DNA of 64,000 nt from the NCBI GenBank assembly GCA_008694505.1, contig VZDJ01007753.1, positions 25,750,039-25,814,038 of the forward strand. The letters run 5' to 3'. Numbering within the stretch: position 1 is the stretch's first letter; every line of letters begins with the position of its first letter. The notes below the pieces were generated by a model. The model did not search any database and was not told the DNA's origin. It saw nothing but the letters and a program-made list of their open reading frames with translations. The stretch is from Cyanoderma ruficeps. Its lineage: Eukaryota > Chordata > Aves > Passeriformes > Timaliidae. Both the position numbers and the translations under genes were made by a program. Shown one piece after another: positions 27,594 through 39,292 of the stretch.

Positions 27594-27898
27594 ATTGTCT
27601 CACAGAGGTGGGTGTCCCACCTGCCGGCTGTGAGCAGCCCCACTGTAGTGCCCTTCCTCTATGTAATGATTAACAAATGAAGGAAGTGCTGTGTTACACC
27701 AGCTGAACCTGGGAAATGTTGTGAAAAGTCATAGGCGGCCGGGCAGGAGAGGAGCTGGGGGCACAGGGCTGACCAAAGCAGAATTTTGGCATTTTTTAAC
27801 TCCATCACAGTATAACTGCAAATTTCCTCCCTTGGAGGAATGGCTGCTGGCTGTGCAATTAGGGTAGGCGCCAGCCTAGGCTACCCTCCACTCGACAG

Positions 27899-27929
27899 AG
27901 CCCGTGGCCGGGGATCAAGCCCGTGGCCG
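27899..27929 (+). repeat. short direct repeat at the edge of the CpG island
   Basis: AGCCCGTGGCCG occurs at 27899-27910 and again at 27918-27929, 19 bp apart. It is adjacent to the tRNA-like sequence. Confidence 0.7.
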
Positions 27930-27983
27930 CCTGTACACATCGGAGCCACTCTCACGCTGGGGCGCCGTCCCGGCCTGCGCTGC

Positions 27984-28056
27984 TGCCCGACGCGGGACTC
28001 GAACCCCTGCCCCCAAAGCTCTCGGCTGCTCGCGCTACCTGCGCAGCCACCAGGAC
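27984..28056 (-). other. tRNA-like sequence (probable tRNA pseudogene or tRNA-derived repeat)
   Basis: Read on the - strand this is 73 nt, the length of a standard tRNA. Positions 8-19 (TGGCTGCGCAGG) match the Pol III A box TRGCNNARYNGG except A14, which is C. Positions 52-62 (GGTTCGAGTCC) match the B box exactly, and the G18-G19 and A21 positions are kept. The acceptor arms pair at five of seven positions counting G-U. The T stem pairs at only three positions and the anticodon stem is poor, with anticodon GAG if numbering is taken literally. No T-run terminator follows, so a functional tRNA is unlikely. A decayed tRNA copy or the head of a tRNA-derived SINE fits best. It sits on the upstream edge of the ARHGAP5 promoter island. 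Confidence 0.5.
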
Positions 28057-28118
28057 ACGAGCGGGTGCGCGCCGCGCGCGCGCCCGGACGGGCCAGGGAG
28101 GAGGGAGAGGCGGGGCGG

Positions 28119-28130
28119 CGCGCGTGCGCG
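28119..28130. promoter_or_regulatory. NRF1-type motif
   Basis: The sequence CGCGCGTGCGCG fits the NRF1 consensus YGCGCRTGCGCR in all positions. It sits directly next to a GC box, about 200 bp upstream of the likely start region. Confidence 0.5.
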
Positions 28131-28206
28131 CGCAGCTGGGTGCCGGCCGCGCGCGCTCTCCCAGGCTTCCCAGGGAATCCAGCGGTAGCAGGAAGAGGCT
28201 CTTTCC

Positions 28207-28218
28207 CGCGCACGCGCA
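28207..28218. promoter_or_regulatory. NRF1-type motif
   Basis: The sequence CGCGCACGCGCA is a full match to the NRF1 palindrome YGCGCAYGCGCR. It is about 100-140 bp upstream of the inferred transcription start, a usual place for NRF1 in CpG-island promoters. Confidence 0.55.
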
Positions 28219-28309
28219 GCTGTCCGGGCGGGCGCGCGCTGAGCCGCGGCGGCGGGAGGGAGGGGGGAGGGGAGGGAAGCTGCTGAGGTAAAGTTAGGGG
28301 GAGAGAGAG

Positions 28310-28547
28310 ACTCCGTCAGCGAAGCGAGAGCCGGGGAGGCTCGGCGGCCGCCATTACTGAGCGCCGGGGAGAGAGCGGAGAGGCGGGACGGGGCTGCGGC
28401 GGCCGGGAGCGCTCGGGAGCTGCGGGCCGGAGAGCGGAGAGAGCCCCGCGGGGAGGAGAAGCCGCCGGGGGCGCCGGCGTGGAGAGAGCGTCCCGGGAAT
28501 GCTGCCGCTCCCGCCGCCGCCGAGGAGCCGGATCCCGACGGCGCGAG
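28310..28547 (+). other. ARHGAP5: ARHGAP5 exon 1 (non-coding), 5' end approximate
   Basis: A strong donor, GCGCGAG|GTGAGG, lies at 28547/28548 within the CpG island and is the only convincing + strand donor there. It is the natural partner for the acceptor at 39115. The left end is a guess: a YY1-type GCCGCCAT at 28347-28354, a motif often just downstream of transcription starts, suggests initiation around 28.30-28.35 kb. The exon has no start codon in frame with ARHGAP5. Confidence 0.6.
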
Positions 28548-28882
28548 GTGAGGGGAGGAATGCGGTCCCGTGGGAGCCGGCCCGGCCTGAAGCGGGGCGG
28601 CCGGCCCGGCAGGCGGAAGGGGAGCGGGGGGAGGAGGCGGCTGCAGCCCGGCGAGCCGGCGCGGCGGCCGCTGGCTGTAACCAGTTCGGAGGGTTGGGGC
28701 CGCGTGGGGAGCGGGCACCGGCCCCCCGCCCCCCGCCTGGCCCCCTCGGCCCCGCCGCGCCACGGAGGGCAGGCGGGAAGGGCAGCGAGCGGAGTGCCTG
28801 GTCCCAGACAGGTGATGAAGGCCTGAGCAATGGGAGGGTCTGAGCCTGCTGTACGAGGCTGCCAGCTGGTCACGGCTCTCTA

Positions 28883-29130
28883 GGGAGGGAGGAAGGCAGG
28901 AAGGGGAGCTTCCCTGCTCCTCTCTTCTTCCTTCCTCATTCCCTTCTGCCTACTCCTTTAGCTTCCTCCCTTCTTCCATTCTCACTCCCTTTCCCCCCTT
29001 TTCTCCTTTCTATGTACTTATTTTCCTCTTCATTACCCCCTAATACTCATTCACGCCTTCTCTGTTCTTTTCTTCCTCTACTAAATTTGAACAGTTGTTC
29101 ATTCCCCTCCTCCTTCCTTTCACCTTCAAA
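28883..29130. repeat. purine run followed by a long polypyrimidine block
   Basis: A short A/G run (28883-28909) is followed by about 220 bp made almost wholly of C and T, in TTCCTCC and CTTCC units. It starts just 3' of the CpG island. It is low-complexity DNA with strong strand asymmetry. Confidence 0.75.
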
Positions 29131-30829
29131 TATTGCTCGATATTAAATTTCAGAAAACTTCACTCTCCTAATGATGTGTGTGCATTTCTGTTTTTCCACC
29201 AGGTGGATTTTAGGGCTTTGGAATAGGGTAGCCAGTTGCAGTGTTGCAGCTTTCAGGCGTTTTGAATACCTTCAACCAGCATAACCTTTAGACTCTCTCC
29301 ACCCAAGGGAATCACCAGAGACATACAGATGTAATGCCATGGTGCTGTAGCTGCAAGACATAAGGAGTATGAAACACTGCTTTAATTAAAAAATAGTTAT
29401 AAAAGGAAGACGTACTTGTCACCTTCTCCCCATAATACACCCCACCCCTCTGTACCCCCCTCTTTTGCTCTCTCCAGTATCGCTTTTGATACCACCGTGG
29501 AATATTTCCTTAATAAGTAGGAGGGGAACGTTTTTAATCTAGACCAAAATAGGCCTGTGGGGGTATGTGTGTATTCTTTAGTTTAGTGTCATGCAGATAA
29601 ACTGGAGGATTTTTTTTCTTAATAAAGATCCTTGACAGAAATTTGCAAAACTCTACACTGCAGAGTAAAAGCAGTAGAGAACAGCGTTAGCTGGTCAATT
29701 GGACGTCCATTTTAAACCTGTGCATTGAAGCCAGTTGCAACACTGATGCTTGTATACTTATTTCATAAAGAATAAGAGTTAATAGGTGGCTTTTTTGTCA
29801 GTTGTGCTGTCTTGCCTTCTGAAGAGTCCTCCGCATGACAGTTGTTTCCAGCAGTGACATCAGTGACTAGAGTTAACTGCCTTCTGATAAAACCCATACT
29901 TATTTATAGTACATATCTAATGTAAGGATATTACAAATATTCGTCCAGGTGCATTTTTATAAGGGTTTGCTTTCGTTTTCGTGCTGCTTTGAAAATTATT
30001 TTTAAGAAGTGCTAAAATCCTTAAAATTCTATTTATAGTACTCTATTAAAACTCAGTGGTACTAGAGCTCAGAAAGTATGATGCAAATGTAAGGGGTTTT
30101 TTTAAAGTCTGTAGTACTTGAAGTATGGGAAATTGTTTAAGCATTTGTTACATTATCACTATCTTGTTTTAGTACAACTTGCTTATAAGCGTGGAACATA
30201 CTGAAATAGCATTTTTCCCCCTAAAGTATCCCTATCTAAAGCAGCTGCCATTGTTGTAAAATTGTAAATAATTGCAACCAAATGCCTACCACTCCCTGGT
30301 ATTGGACTTTACTTTAGCTAAGGTGTTGCATGTGTAACGTAATCCAATTAAATACTTTAGGCTCAGACTAAATTGTTTTAAAATGCTATATTTAGCACTA
30401 ACAGAACCAAATGCTCCACATGTTTTTCAGGCTGTGTGTTTCCTAAAGCTGTAGGTGTTTTTTCCGTGTGCAGACTTTGTAGAAAAGAAAAGCACTGATC
30501 ATAATAATAGATTGTTCTCTGTAAGTTTCCCTGTTGGGACTTGTTATTTGAGTAGATAGCGCAAAAATAATTCCACTATGTTAAATAAAGATATTAAAAG
30601 GATGCTGACGCTATCTTAAGGCTTCCAAAAGTACTTTCTTGACACAAGACAAATCCATGTACTGGCATCCTTCGGGAATATTTCGCATAAAACTTAACAG
30701 AGCACTCCTCATCGCTGGGTTTAGTAGACTGCTCCGCGGTGTGTCCTTAGGATTCTGTGCAGAAGGCGTTCTTGGGGGGTGACACGCCGTGACCTTCTCC
30801 CAGAGAGTGGCAGTCGGAAGTCAAACACC

Positions 30830-31115
30830 CATGGCGAAGTTGCGCTGGCACGGTTAGGTGGGGCGAACTGAAAACAGCCCCGTTCGTGGCCATGACGTAT
30901 CCGCGCGAGCGAGCCCGTGGTGCATTCCTGCTCGGTGATAAGGCAGGAATGCTTTCCGGAGGGGCCTGCGTCCCGCGGCCGGGAGGCTTCTGCCGCCAGG
31001 GGGCTTTGTCCGCGTCGGGCCCGCGGCCCCCGCCCTCACGGCCCGCGGGGAGCGCAGCGCGGGTCGGGGGTCCCGCTCACCCCGGGAGTTCCGGATTAGC
31101 GCTCCCGGGGCTCTT
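30830..31115. promoter_or_regulatory. second CpG-rich patch inside intron 1
   Basis: G+C and CpG rise sharply for roughly 280 bp in otherwise AT-rich intron. The patch holds a CTCF-like motif. It could be a small regulatory island, enhancer or alternative promoter. No clear splice donor marks an exon here. Confidence 0.45.
30993..31006 (+). promoter_or_regulatory. CTCF-like motif
   Basis: CCGCCAGGGGGCTT matches the CTCF core CCASYAGRKGGCRS except at position 3 and the last two positions, with the central CCAGGGGGC intact. It lies in the CpG-rich patch about 2.5 kb into ARHGAP5. Confidence 0.45.
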
Positions 31116-34100
31116 TCCTCCCCTGCCTCTGTGTTACGTCGCTCCTAATGGGCGCACAAAATACTTAATCAGTCTTTGTTTGGTTGGGTTTTTTTTTTCT
31201 TTTTTACTCTGAGAATTTTTAGCCTAAAGGTCAGTGTAAGTGAGCTGGAAGAGTATTGCATTTTACAGATTATTGTTTGAACCGTCTCATTACTTCCTTG
31301 TATTTACAGATTTGGTGAGATATTTAAAGAAAAGCGAGTTCCTAATTCCTTGCGAGACAATCTGAAACAATTGTGAAGTTATTTTGAATTTGCGTGTTGA
31401 CTGTGTTTTTCTAGTCGCATCTATTGGAAAACAAAATAATTAATCTGTGGCTAGTTCTGCACATTACATTTTGTGGTAAATAAGAGTTGTTTCTTTGGCT
31501 TTGAGTTAAAATTCCCACGCATTTTTGCAGTTCTGCATCAGTTGACATTCAAACGTGACAGAAGAATATTTGCATTTAAAAAAGCAAAACCAATACCTGC
31601 ATGCATAATTTTTGGAAAAGTGTATATAGTTGCATTTTGGCATTTATTTATTTAAGTTGGCTAATTTTTATGCAGACTATTGTTTGCTGCTTATATATGC
31701 CATTTCCCTTTCTCATTTCATAAGTTTAAAAAGGGGATAACCAGTATTGTTTTACAGAGGTAGAAGTGACACATGTGCCTTGTACAAGGTCAAACAACAA
31801 ACTAAGCTTTATGGTGTTGAGTCCTGAATTCTATACTGCAGTTGCTCATGAAGCAGAATAATATGAAACGATCCAGATCTGTGGATCAGTGAAACTAGTT
31901 GTAGTTGCCTATACCAGGATGCAAATTTTTCTTTTTTTCTTCCAAGAAGTGCATTTTAGCCCTTTTTCTGTCCTTACTTTGATCCCTCCTTCTTTGTCTG
32001 CTTCCTTTTCTTTCTTCTATTTTTATAAGTTCTTTAATGGATCCCCTCTGTAAAATTTATCCATTCATTTTGTGTTTTTCCATAAATAAGCCTGATCAGG
32101 AGACTTGCCCTGAGAAACTTCTCTGAGTGCTCTGCATGTTTTTGGTTGGAGCTTATCCTATGCAAAAACAATTAAGAATTTATTACTTCTGTAAATTTGC
32201 ACTTTCCTTCCCTGTTAAAATACAGGCTTTAAAACTATACTGAATGCTTTCAGATATTCAAAAATCTGAAGAGAAGTAACTTGAGAGGCCTAAGTTCGGA
32301 ATACTGCTGTGCTGGTGATTTAAACCTTTGCAGTTTACCTTTTTATTGTACCTTTGTTTAATTTATGTTGGTTGGTTTGGTTTTCTCTTGTTCCTTTGTT
32401 TTTTTGTTTTTTTTTTGTGGAGAGCAATAATGATAATAGATGCCCTGGGACTGCTAGATTCCACCTAAAGAATGATGCTTTGAATTCAGAAATAATATTT
32501 AGGCTGTGATTTAATTTTGAGTAATACACAGGCAGTCTTCAACGTATTATTATTAATAGAAGACATTTATTGAGCTTAGTAGGAACTAAGAGCTTTGAAC
32601 TTCTGTTTTTAAACACAGTTTTTTGTTGTTTTATAATATGAAGTTGGGCAGTTGGGGTTTCTCTCTTTTTTTTTTAATACATTGATTACTTTGCTTTTGT
32701 ATAGAGAGAATTATCTAGGCTACAGAACTCCTTTAGGGATTGTAGTTGGCCGTCCTCATACTAACCAGATCTGAAATGAACAGCAGTTGGAGTCATCCAT
32801 TCTCATCCTTCATTTCCCTAGCATGATTAATCAGCATACCACTTCAACTGAATCTCTTTTCAGCCAGAGGATCACTGTTGTCCCTTCCTCTTGCTGTTGC
32901 TTGCTTGAGCTTACTTTCTGAAAAGCAAGTTGAATAATGTTTTTTCACATGTTGGACGACACTTAGGAAATTGTTGTATTTACCAGTGTTTATAAATAAG
33001 ATTTCAAGTATAGTTAATTCAGGTTACCATCGCTTGTGAAGGCAAGAATATTGGTGTGTTTGTAGAGTGGACTGGACAAATTAAGTGTTAGGCCCTCAAC
33101 AGACTTAAGTGGCTTGAAATGGTTGACAAGGTGACATTGGTATACTCTGGTTTCATTTCTAAAAAAAGATTTTCACTTGAAGGGAAGATTTCTTAGGCTT
33201 GCTTGAGTGAAAAAAATAACTCTCGTTAATTACTGAATGAGAAATGACAATATTACGTTAAGGTACGTAAACTTTTTTTTTTTAAACTAGTTGTTAGAAG
33301 GGAAAACAGTTGAATTTTCATTGTTTTTGGTAGGGGTATAGTCACTGTTGTGCTGCTAGATCTCGGATGTTGGGTACTGTAGTAAATGTTTTCCTATGCC
33401 AAGTTTTGGTTCTCAAAAAGTGTGAAGTGAGGAGTGACTTGGTATGAAAACTTGGTGTCAGTAGTAACTTGAATCCCGAGCTGTAACTCTTGGAGTCCTT
33501 GTATTTTGAGTGCACAGCCCTTTCAAACTCATCCTCCAAACTCACCAGGTAATGGTGATCTGCTGTAGAGGTTACAGTAACTTTCTGTTGGTGTATTCCT
33601 ATACCTTGCAAAGCAGACTAGGCTGTGATGGGCCTTTTAGTCATATGTGCTTCTCTTTGCTTGGCCAGGTAGTTTACAAACACGCTTGCAAGACTATGCA
33701 GGTTGAAGCTAACCCCAGAAAATACTAATCCATAAACTGTTGTGTCTAGACAACACTACAAAGTGAGTAAAGGACTTGGGGAAAACATTCTTTATTTTTC
33801 CCTGTTGGCAGCTGCTTAAATAGTTGATGGTCATACGCAAATCTGGGGACTCTTTCAAGCAACACTTTTGCTTCAGCAGTGTTAGGTCCAAAAGAGTTTT
33901 AGGTTCAGAAAGCAATTTTGGAGGGTATTGAGAAATATGCACGAGTATTTATCTGTAAGTGATTTTCTTGACTGCGGGCACATCAGCAAGTTCCTGTGCA
34001 GCCACAATTACTTAATAATGATAGATGATTAACTCTTCAAGTATTTATTACTTGCTAATAATATGGCATTCTATTCTAGTGTTTACAGTTCAGTTTGGAA

Positions 34101-35525
34101 GACTTTGGGAAACACATATTTGTAAACAGGGCTTTCTCTGGCCTCTTAATGTTTCTGACTGATGTTGTGGGGCCTGTCTTTGAGCTTTCTCTTGTTGCAG
34201 TGTCCCTCAAACCTCATGCATTCTTGGAAGCAGAGACACTTTTCTCTCAGTCTGTCTGCTCTTCCACATACTCTGAGTTCTTCAGAGTCCCATTGTCTTT
34301 TTCCTCATGAGCAAGTATCTGCTCTGCTCAGCTAGCTGTGGATGTAGAGGAGTGCCACAGGTTGGAGGTAAGGGCAGGGAACAGGACTTACTGCCTATCT
34401 TCTCTATTAAGTGATAGAATCGAGCACTGAAGCTCAGCCAGGCTTAATGCAGGACTGGTGGACTCCTACCTATGGATTTTGGTGATGTTTGGTACCACAA
34501 GATTAGTTACTGTTGCGGTATTGGTATGTTGTTTATCAGTATTGCCAAACCCTTTTTGTCCGAAAGAAAATTTACTAGAGCAAAGTGAATATTATTCCCC
34601 AAGCAAAGTGAAATTATTAAGGATGTAATTATGAATGGCAAAACAAGAAAAGCTCTGTTGTTTTGTAGTATTTGGCACATACACAGCATGGTGCTGCACT
34701 ATGCTTAAGAGTGACACCTTTCCTTAGTTAAGAATGGCTTACATAATATTCCAGTGCAAGTGCCTCAAGTGCCTTTCCTCTTCTGCATTGTCATGTGTGC
34801 ATCACTGGCCTGCCAAAGTCTGGGTTTTGTGTGGATGCAAAGGGAAGAATAATGGAAGAGAGTTCCGTTTCTGATTACCTTATAGTAGCATCCCTGCAGT
34901 GAGATCAGCACTTAAAAGGGTTATATTAATAATTTGTACCCTAGTTGAGAATTCAAAATCTTTAAATATAACTATACTTTCGATTAGTAGTTTGCCACAG
35001 TTCGTGAGTCCTTTTAATATAGAAGTGGTGAAAGGTGGAAGGGTTTTGAGGTAGACTGTACCTTTTTCCTGTTAATAGAGTATATGTACATAGACATACA
35101 TTTGTTTCATATATTTTGTACTTACGACTATACCAATTTTATCTTGCAGAGCTATGTTCTAAATTCTTCAGAATTCCAAATTATTCTACGAGTGATTAGT
35201 GATTTTTATAGCTCACATATCATGTTATCTGAGAAACTACATTTTTTTTTCAGAACAAGCTTCTGCAACCTAGATATTGTTGAAATATCAAGTTGAAATT
35301 CAAATCACAATCACATAAGAACTTTGCCCTCTCTCAAATGTTAAGAGGTATGCTTACAGGGTTTAAACCCTCCAAATTTAGACAAAGACCAACTTGAGTT
35401 TTGTTTTTGGGTTTAAAATAAGGAAAACAATCCTCATGCATAGGTGAGGTGTTGTACCATCTCTGATTGCTGCTTCTTCCTTCATAAACTTGAAACTTTT
35501 AATGGTTCTTATTTTTTGTTTTCAG

Positions 35526-35632
35526 ATCCCTCAGGGAAGGACTTAGTGAAGGGCACTGTTTAAATGTGTGACATTACTGCAGGAAGGTCACAGCAGGATA
35601 GTCATCTTGCTTTGCACCTCTTTTTCCTAAGG
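35526..35632 (+). other. candidate alternative 5'UTR exon of ARHGAP5
   Basis: A 107-nt stretch lies between a strong acceptor (TTTTTTGTTTTCAG, ending 35525) and a donor (CCTAAGG|GTAAGT, 35632/35633). It has no meaningful reading frame, so it would be a non-coding leader exon between exons 1 and 2. The evidence is splice signals only. Confidence 0.35.
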
Positions 35633-37299
35633 GTAAGTTTGGGCTTTAGGCATTTATAATGTGTTTAAGGGTGAAGGTGGGTAAATAAGTACAAGCTGCT
35701 ACCTTATTTTCTTTATAACTACGCTTGGAAATCTAAAAGTCTGTAGAGATGATGTCCTACAGTGCATCTGTAGATGATCAGAGATTGTTCCCGCAGTGAT
35801 GTCAGACACTTCGTGTTATTCTCAATCCTAAAATTGGAATTAGTTGGGGAAATCAAACAACCCCTCCTTTGAATCTGTACCTAAGGTGGGGGGGAGGGTT
35901 AGATGAATCATAGTGTTTACTATTTGTTATAATTAAATTGGGCAGATTGAGCTAAGATAATGGAACTAACTTACAATAAATTTCCAGTGTGCATGCTTTA
36001 AAACAGTACAAAACGATAAAGTAAATTTACATTACTGGTATAGTGAAATGGGAAATCTTCCATTTGGAGAACAATTTAATGATGATTACATATTAGATGT
36101 GAAGCCATTATAATGTCAGATTTTTACCAGTTTTATTGCTTAATTAACATAGATTTTGTTCTGTGACTTTGTACAGTGCAAAGTAGAGGAACTGTATTAA
36201 AAAAAAAACCAGCAAACCCACGCTGGTTTTAAATATCTTTAGTGGTTCAGCTTCTACTATGGTTAAAATCTTTCATGTCAGAACTTTCATAAGAGACTGA
36301 TGTGTTTGTTCTCCCTTTGTCAGTGTCCCCTTTCACCTTACTCTTTGCACTTACTCACTTAAAAATGTATCGATTTAACAAATATTTTGTAGATGGAGGA
36401 GGAACAACCTTTGCTACTGTGGATGTAGAGTATCTGAAAGTATTGATTGTTTCTTATAAACTAATTGCAAATTGACAATGTCTTCCTGATGAAATGAAGT
36501 AATCCTGTGGCTGAAGATTTTTGTGTTCTAGTTTAGTCCACATGAAATCTGTATTGTGCTGTGGCAAACAGAAAACATTTCATAGTGAAAGTGTTGACTA
36601 AATTTCTCATTCTAACAGTTTGAATGATGCTACTATGATAAGCTTTGCTTTAGAAAGAAAACACTGGGTTTATTTGTAGTAATATAAATACTGCTTGTAA
36701 AGGATGTTATTATTGCTAAGTATTTTTATTCCTTGAGCCATTTTCTGTTAGGCCCAAATTCTGTGTCTTAAGAATATAATAAGCACAGTGGAAACAGTGA
36801 AAAGCCAGATTTAAAATACGAGTTGTCTTTCTGAATGGGTCTTTGAGTAATCTGATTTAATTGAAAAAAAATTCTAAAATCTGTCATAAAAGTTTCAGTT
36901 TTTGCAGTATAAAAGCTCTTGAGTGTAAAAATTAGGTGTTCTCTTCATTTTGTAATGAAGCTGATACTTTCTTCCTAAAAAAAGTACTTTGCTTTTCTGT
37001 GATTTCTGTGACTAACAGCTGGTTTAATGTATGTAGTTTGTATTTTACATTTTGGTTAGTTAACTGCTCCTAAGAAGAATGAAGTATGTAACACTAGAAT
37101 TTCAGTATTGATGCTTGTTGTACTTTTATTCTTATTGGGGCTATTTATAGGTTTGCTTGAGTACATTTGTGTGGTTACTTTGTACTCTACAAATGTAAAA
37201 GCCAATATGTTAAGTGCAATAGTATCTACCTTTCATTTACAGTGCCATGTAATAGTTGTCTTTTTACCAACAAAATGAGAAGTATTTGTATCAAAATAT

Positions 37300-38185
37300 T
37301 TTCACAGAGGATAGACCAGTGTAGGTTGGAAGAGACCTCTGAATGTCAGCTTGTCCAGCCTCCCTGCTCAAGCAGGGTCACCTAGGGCAGGTTGCCCAGG
37401 TCTGTGTCCATGTGTCTTTTGAATACCTTTAGTGCAGGAGCCTTTACAGCCTCTCTGGGCAAACCAGGCCAGTGCTCAGTCACCCTCACAATAAAAAAAA
37501 AGTGTTTTCTGATTTTCAGATGGCATGTTCTGTATTTTAGTTTGTGCCCATTGCCTCCCTGCTGTCCCTCATTTGTACACAGTGATGAGATCTTCCCTGA
37601 GTCTTCTCTTTGCCAGGTTGAACAGTCCTAGCCATTCCTTAAATGAGAGATGCTGTGGTGCCTTAACCCCTTGCTGCATTCTCCAGTAGTTCACTATCTC
37701 TCCTGTACTGTGGAACTGGACACAGTGCATCAGGTGTGGCCTTTCCAGTGCTGCAAAGAGGGGAAGGTTCCCCTGCCTTGACCTGCTGGCAGTCCTTTGC
37801 CTAATGCTGCCCAGGGTACTCTTGGCATTGTTAGCCACAGGTGCGCACTGCTGGGTGGTGTTCATGTCTGCTGGGATCCCCAGGCCGCTCCGGACAGCTG
37901 CTCTTCAGGGAGCTGGCTCCAGCATATATGGGACAGGGGGTTGTTGCTCCCTGCATGCGGGACTGTATCATTTGCTCCTCCTAATTTTGTCATCAGCAAA
38001 CTTGCTGAGGATACATTCTCCCCCATCATCCAAGTTATTGATGAAGATACTGAACAGTATTGGACCCAGTACTGGCCTGTGGAGTGCACTGCTGGTTACT
38101 GGCCCCCGTGTAGATTTCATGCCACTCGTCACAATCTGCTGGGACCAGTCATTTGGGTATTCAGTTTTTTCTGTCTTCCTCATAA
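37300..38185 (-). mobile_element. CR1-type LINE, 3' part, antisense in ARHGAP5 intron 1
   Basis: Read on the - strand, this carries broken reverse-transcriptase reading frames typical of avian CR1. They include a GPILFSIFINNLD-type segment and the catalytic-type FADD motif (about 37990-38150), followed by the C-terminal region and the CR1 3'UTR (37300-37500 in reverse). It is 5'-truncated and broken by stops and indels, including an A-run near 37490, so it is a dead copy inserted opposite to the host gene. Confidence 0.85.
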
Positions 38186-39115
38186 TGTAATTGATTCAAA
38201 ACCAGCAAATGCATTTCCATTTGCAGTATGCATGCAAGCAGAGTCTTCTGATTAATAAGTGAGAGTTAGCGGTAATTGTTATACTTGATGACAGCTTCAA
38301 TAAAGCCGCTGGAACCTTGTAGTAATTCTGTGAAACTCTGAATGTAGATAGAGTAGATTTTGTTTCCAATTAATAAAAGTTTGTTTTTTTAATAGAAACA
38401 GAAGGAATGAAACAATGTTGTAGTCTTAAAATCTATACAGAAGTCCTACTCGTAGTGTTTGTATGATGTTTGTGTTTTTCTGTAGTGTTCTGGTTCTAAA
38501 CATTTCCTTAAAAGCAGTTTGCTGTTAGTATACAAATCAAGTAGTCTACTTCTGCAGATAGGTAGCAGCTGAGGCATGTGGCCAACTGCCTTCTTTTACA
38601 GCTACTCAGTTTGAAGTTTTCTTTACTGCAACCTAAGCTCAAATCTACAAATGCATGTAAAAGTAATGTTATTCATGCAGATGAGCATGATATCTAGTGA
38701 AAATGTGAATATGAATAGAAGTGCATGAATACTGGGTTGGGTTTAGTGTTTTTATGTTGTATTTTTGCTTTTTAGTGTTCAATATTTGTAAGCTAAGGAG
38801 GAGAACAGTAATTTGGGGGTTTGAGTGTGGGTTTTCTTTATTTTTAGAAGTATGCTGATCAGCTATCAAAACAGCTGACAAACTACTACTAAACTCTGCC
38901 TAAAATCTGTTTATTTTAAAATTTGTAGTATATATTTGTAGCATTAGCATCACTGAATTATGAATTTATGATCTCATTCACAGTAGTTGTAGAATTTTCA
39001 TGTACACAGAAAATCAAGGTGATCAAGCAAAAGTGCTTCTTTAAATCTCTTTTCCCTCATGAATATTATAAATAAATACCTGCAATCTTGAATTTTTTTT
39101 TTCTGTATTTTTTAG

Positions 39116-39292
39116 GAAGATGATGCTCCTTGTCCAGGTTATCTGAAGTTCTCTTAATCACAAGCTGAAGCAAGAACGACTGAAGGCAATTTCTGGAACC
39201 CTGGATATACAATTCAAATTTGTAGGAACCTTTTCCAGAATGAAAACCACATACAGTTACCTTGATAATTGCAAAAGGATGAGAGGAAAGTT
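39116..39292 (+). other. ARHGAP5: ARHGAP5 exon 2, 5'UTR part
   Basis: A long pyrimidine tract ending TTTTTTAG at 39115 is a good splice acceptor, and the 177 nt from there to the start codon are untranslated leader. The leader has two upstream ATGs that precede the main start. One gives a 9-codon frame (39120-39146). The other gives a 19-codon frame (39240-39296) whose stop overlaps the main start codons. Exon boundaries are inferred from splice signals only. Confidence 0.8.

Larger units (their letters stand above)
27840..28830. promoter_or_regulatory. CpG-island promoter of ARHGAP5
   Basis: This is the only long stretch of the window with very high G+C and dense CpG, and it has no TATA box at a sensible place. 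It contains two sites fitting the NRF1 palindrome YGCGCRYGCGCR (28119-28130 and 28207-28218), a GGGGCGG GC box (28112-28118) and a YY1-type GCCGCCAT (28347-28354). Such islands usually drive broadly expressed genes, which suits ARHGAP5, and often fire in both directions. The open frames of 100-240 codons here on both strands are a by-product of G+C content, not genes. Confidence 0.85.
28548..39115 (+). other. ARHGAP5: ARHGAP5 intron 1
   Basis: The intron runs from the GTGAGG donor after exon 1 to the TTTTTTAG acceptor before the large exon. Apart from the elements listed separately (polypyrimidine block, CpG-rich patch at 31 kb, candidate exon at 35.5 kb, CR1 copy at 37.3-38.2 kb), I see only AT-rich unique-looking DNA with short T-runs. 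Confidence 0.75.

Noticed and set aside
28035..28873. Long overlapping open frames of 110-240 codons on both strands in the CpG island
   Set aside because: All frames are open because stop codons are rare in such G+C-rich DNA. The peptides are runs of Pro, Arg, Ala and Gly without domain-like content.
39269..39292. Extension of ARHGAP5 by eight codons upstream
   Set aside because: The open frame begins with TTG, not ATG. The family's N-terminus MMAKNKEPRPPSY matches the start at 39293.
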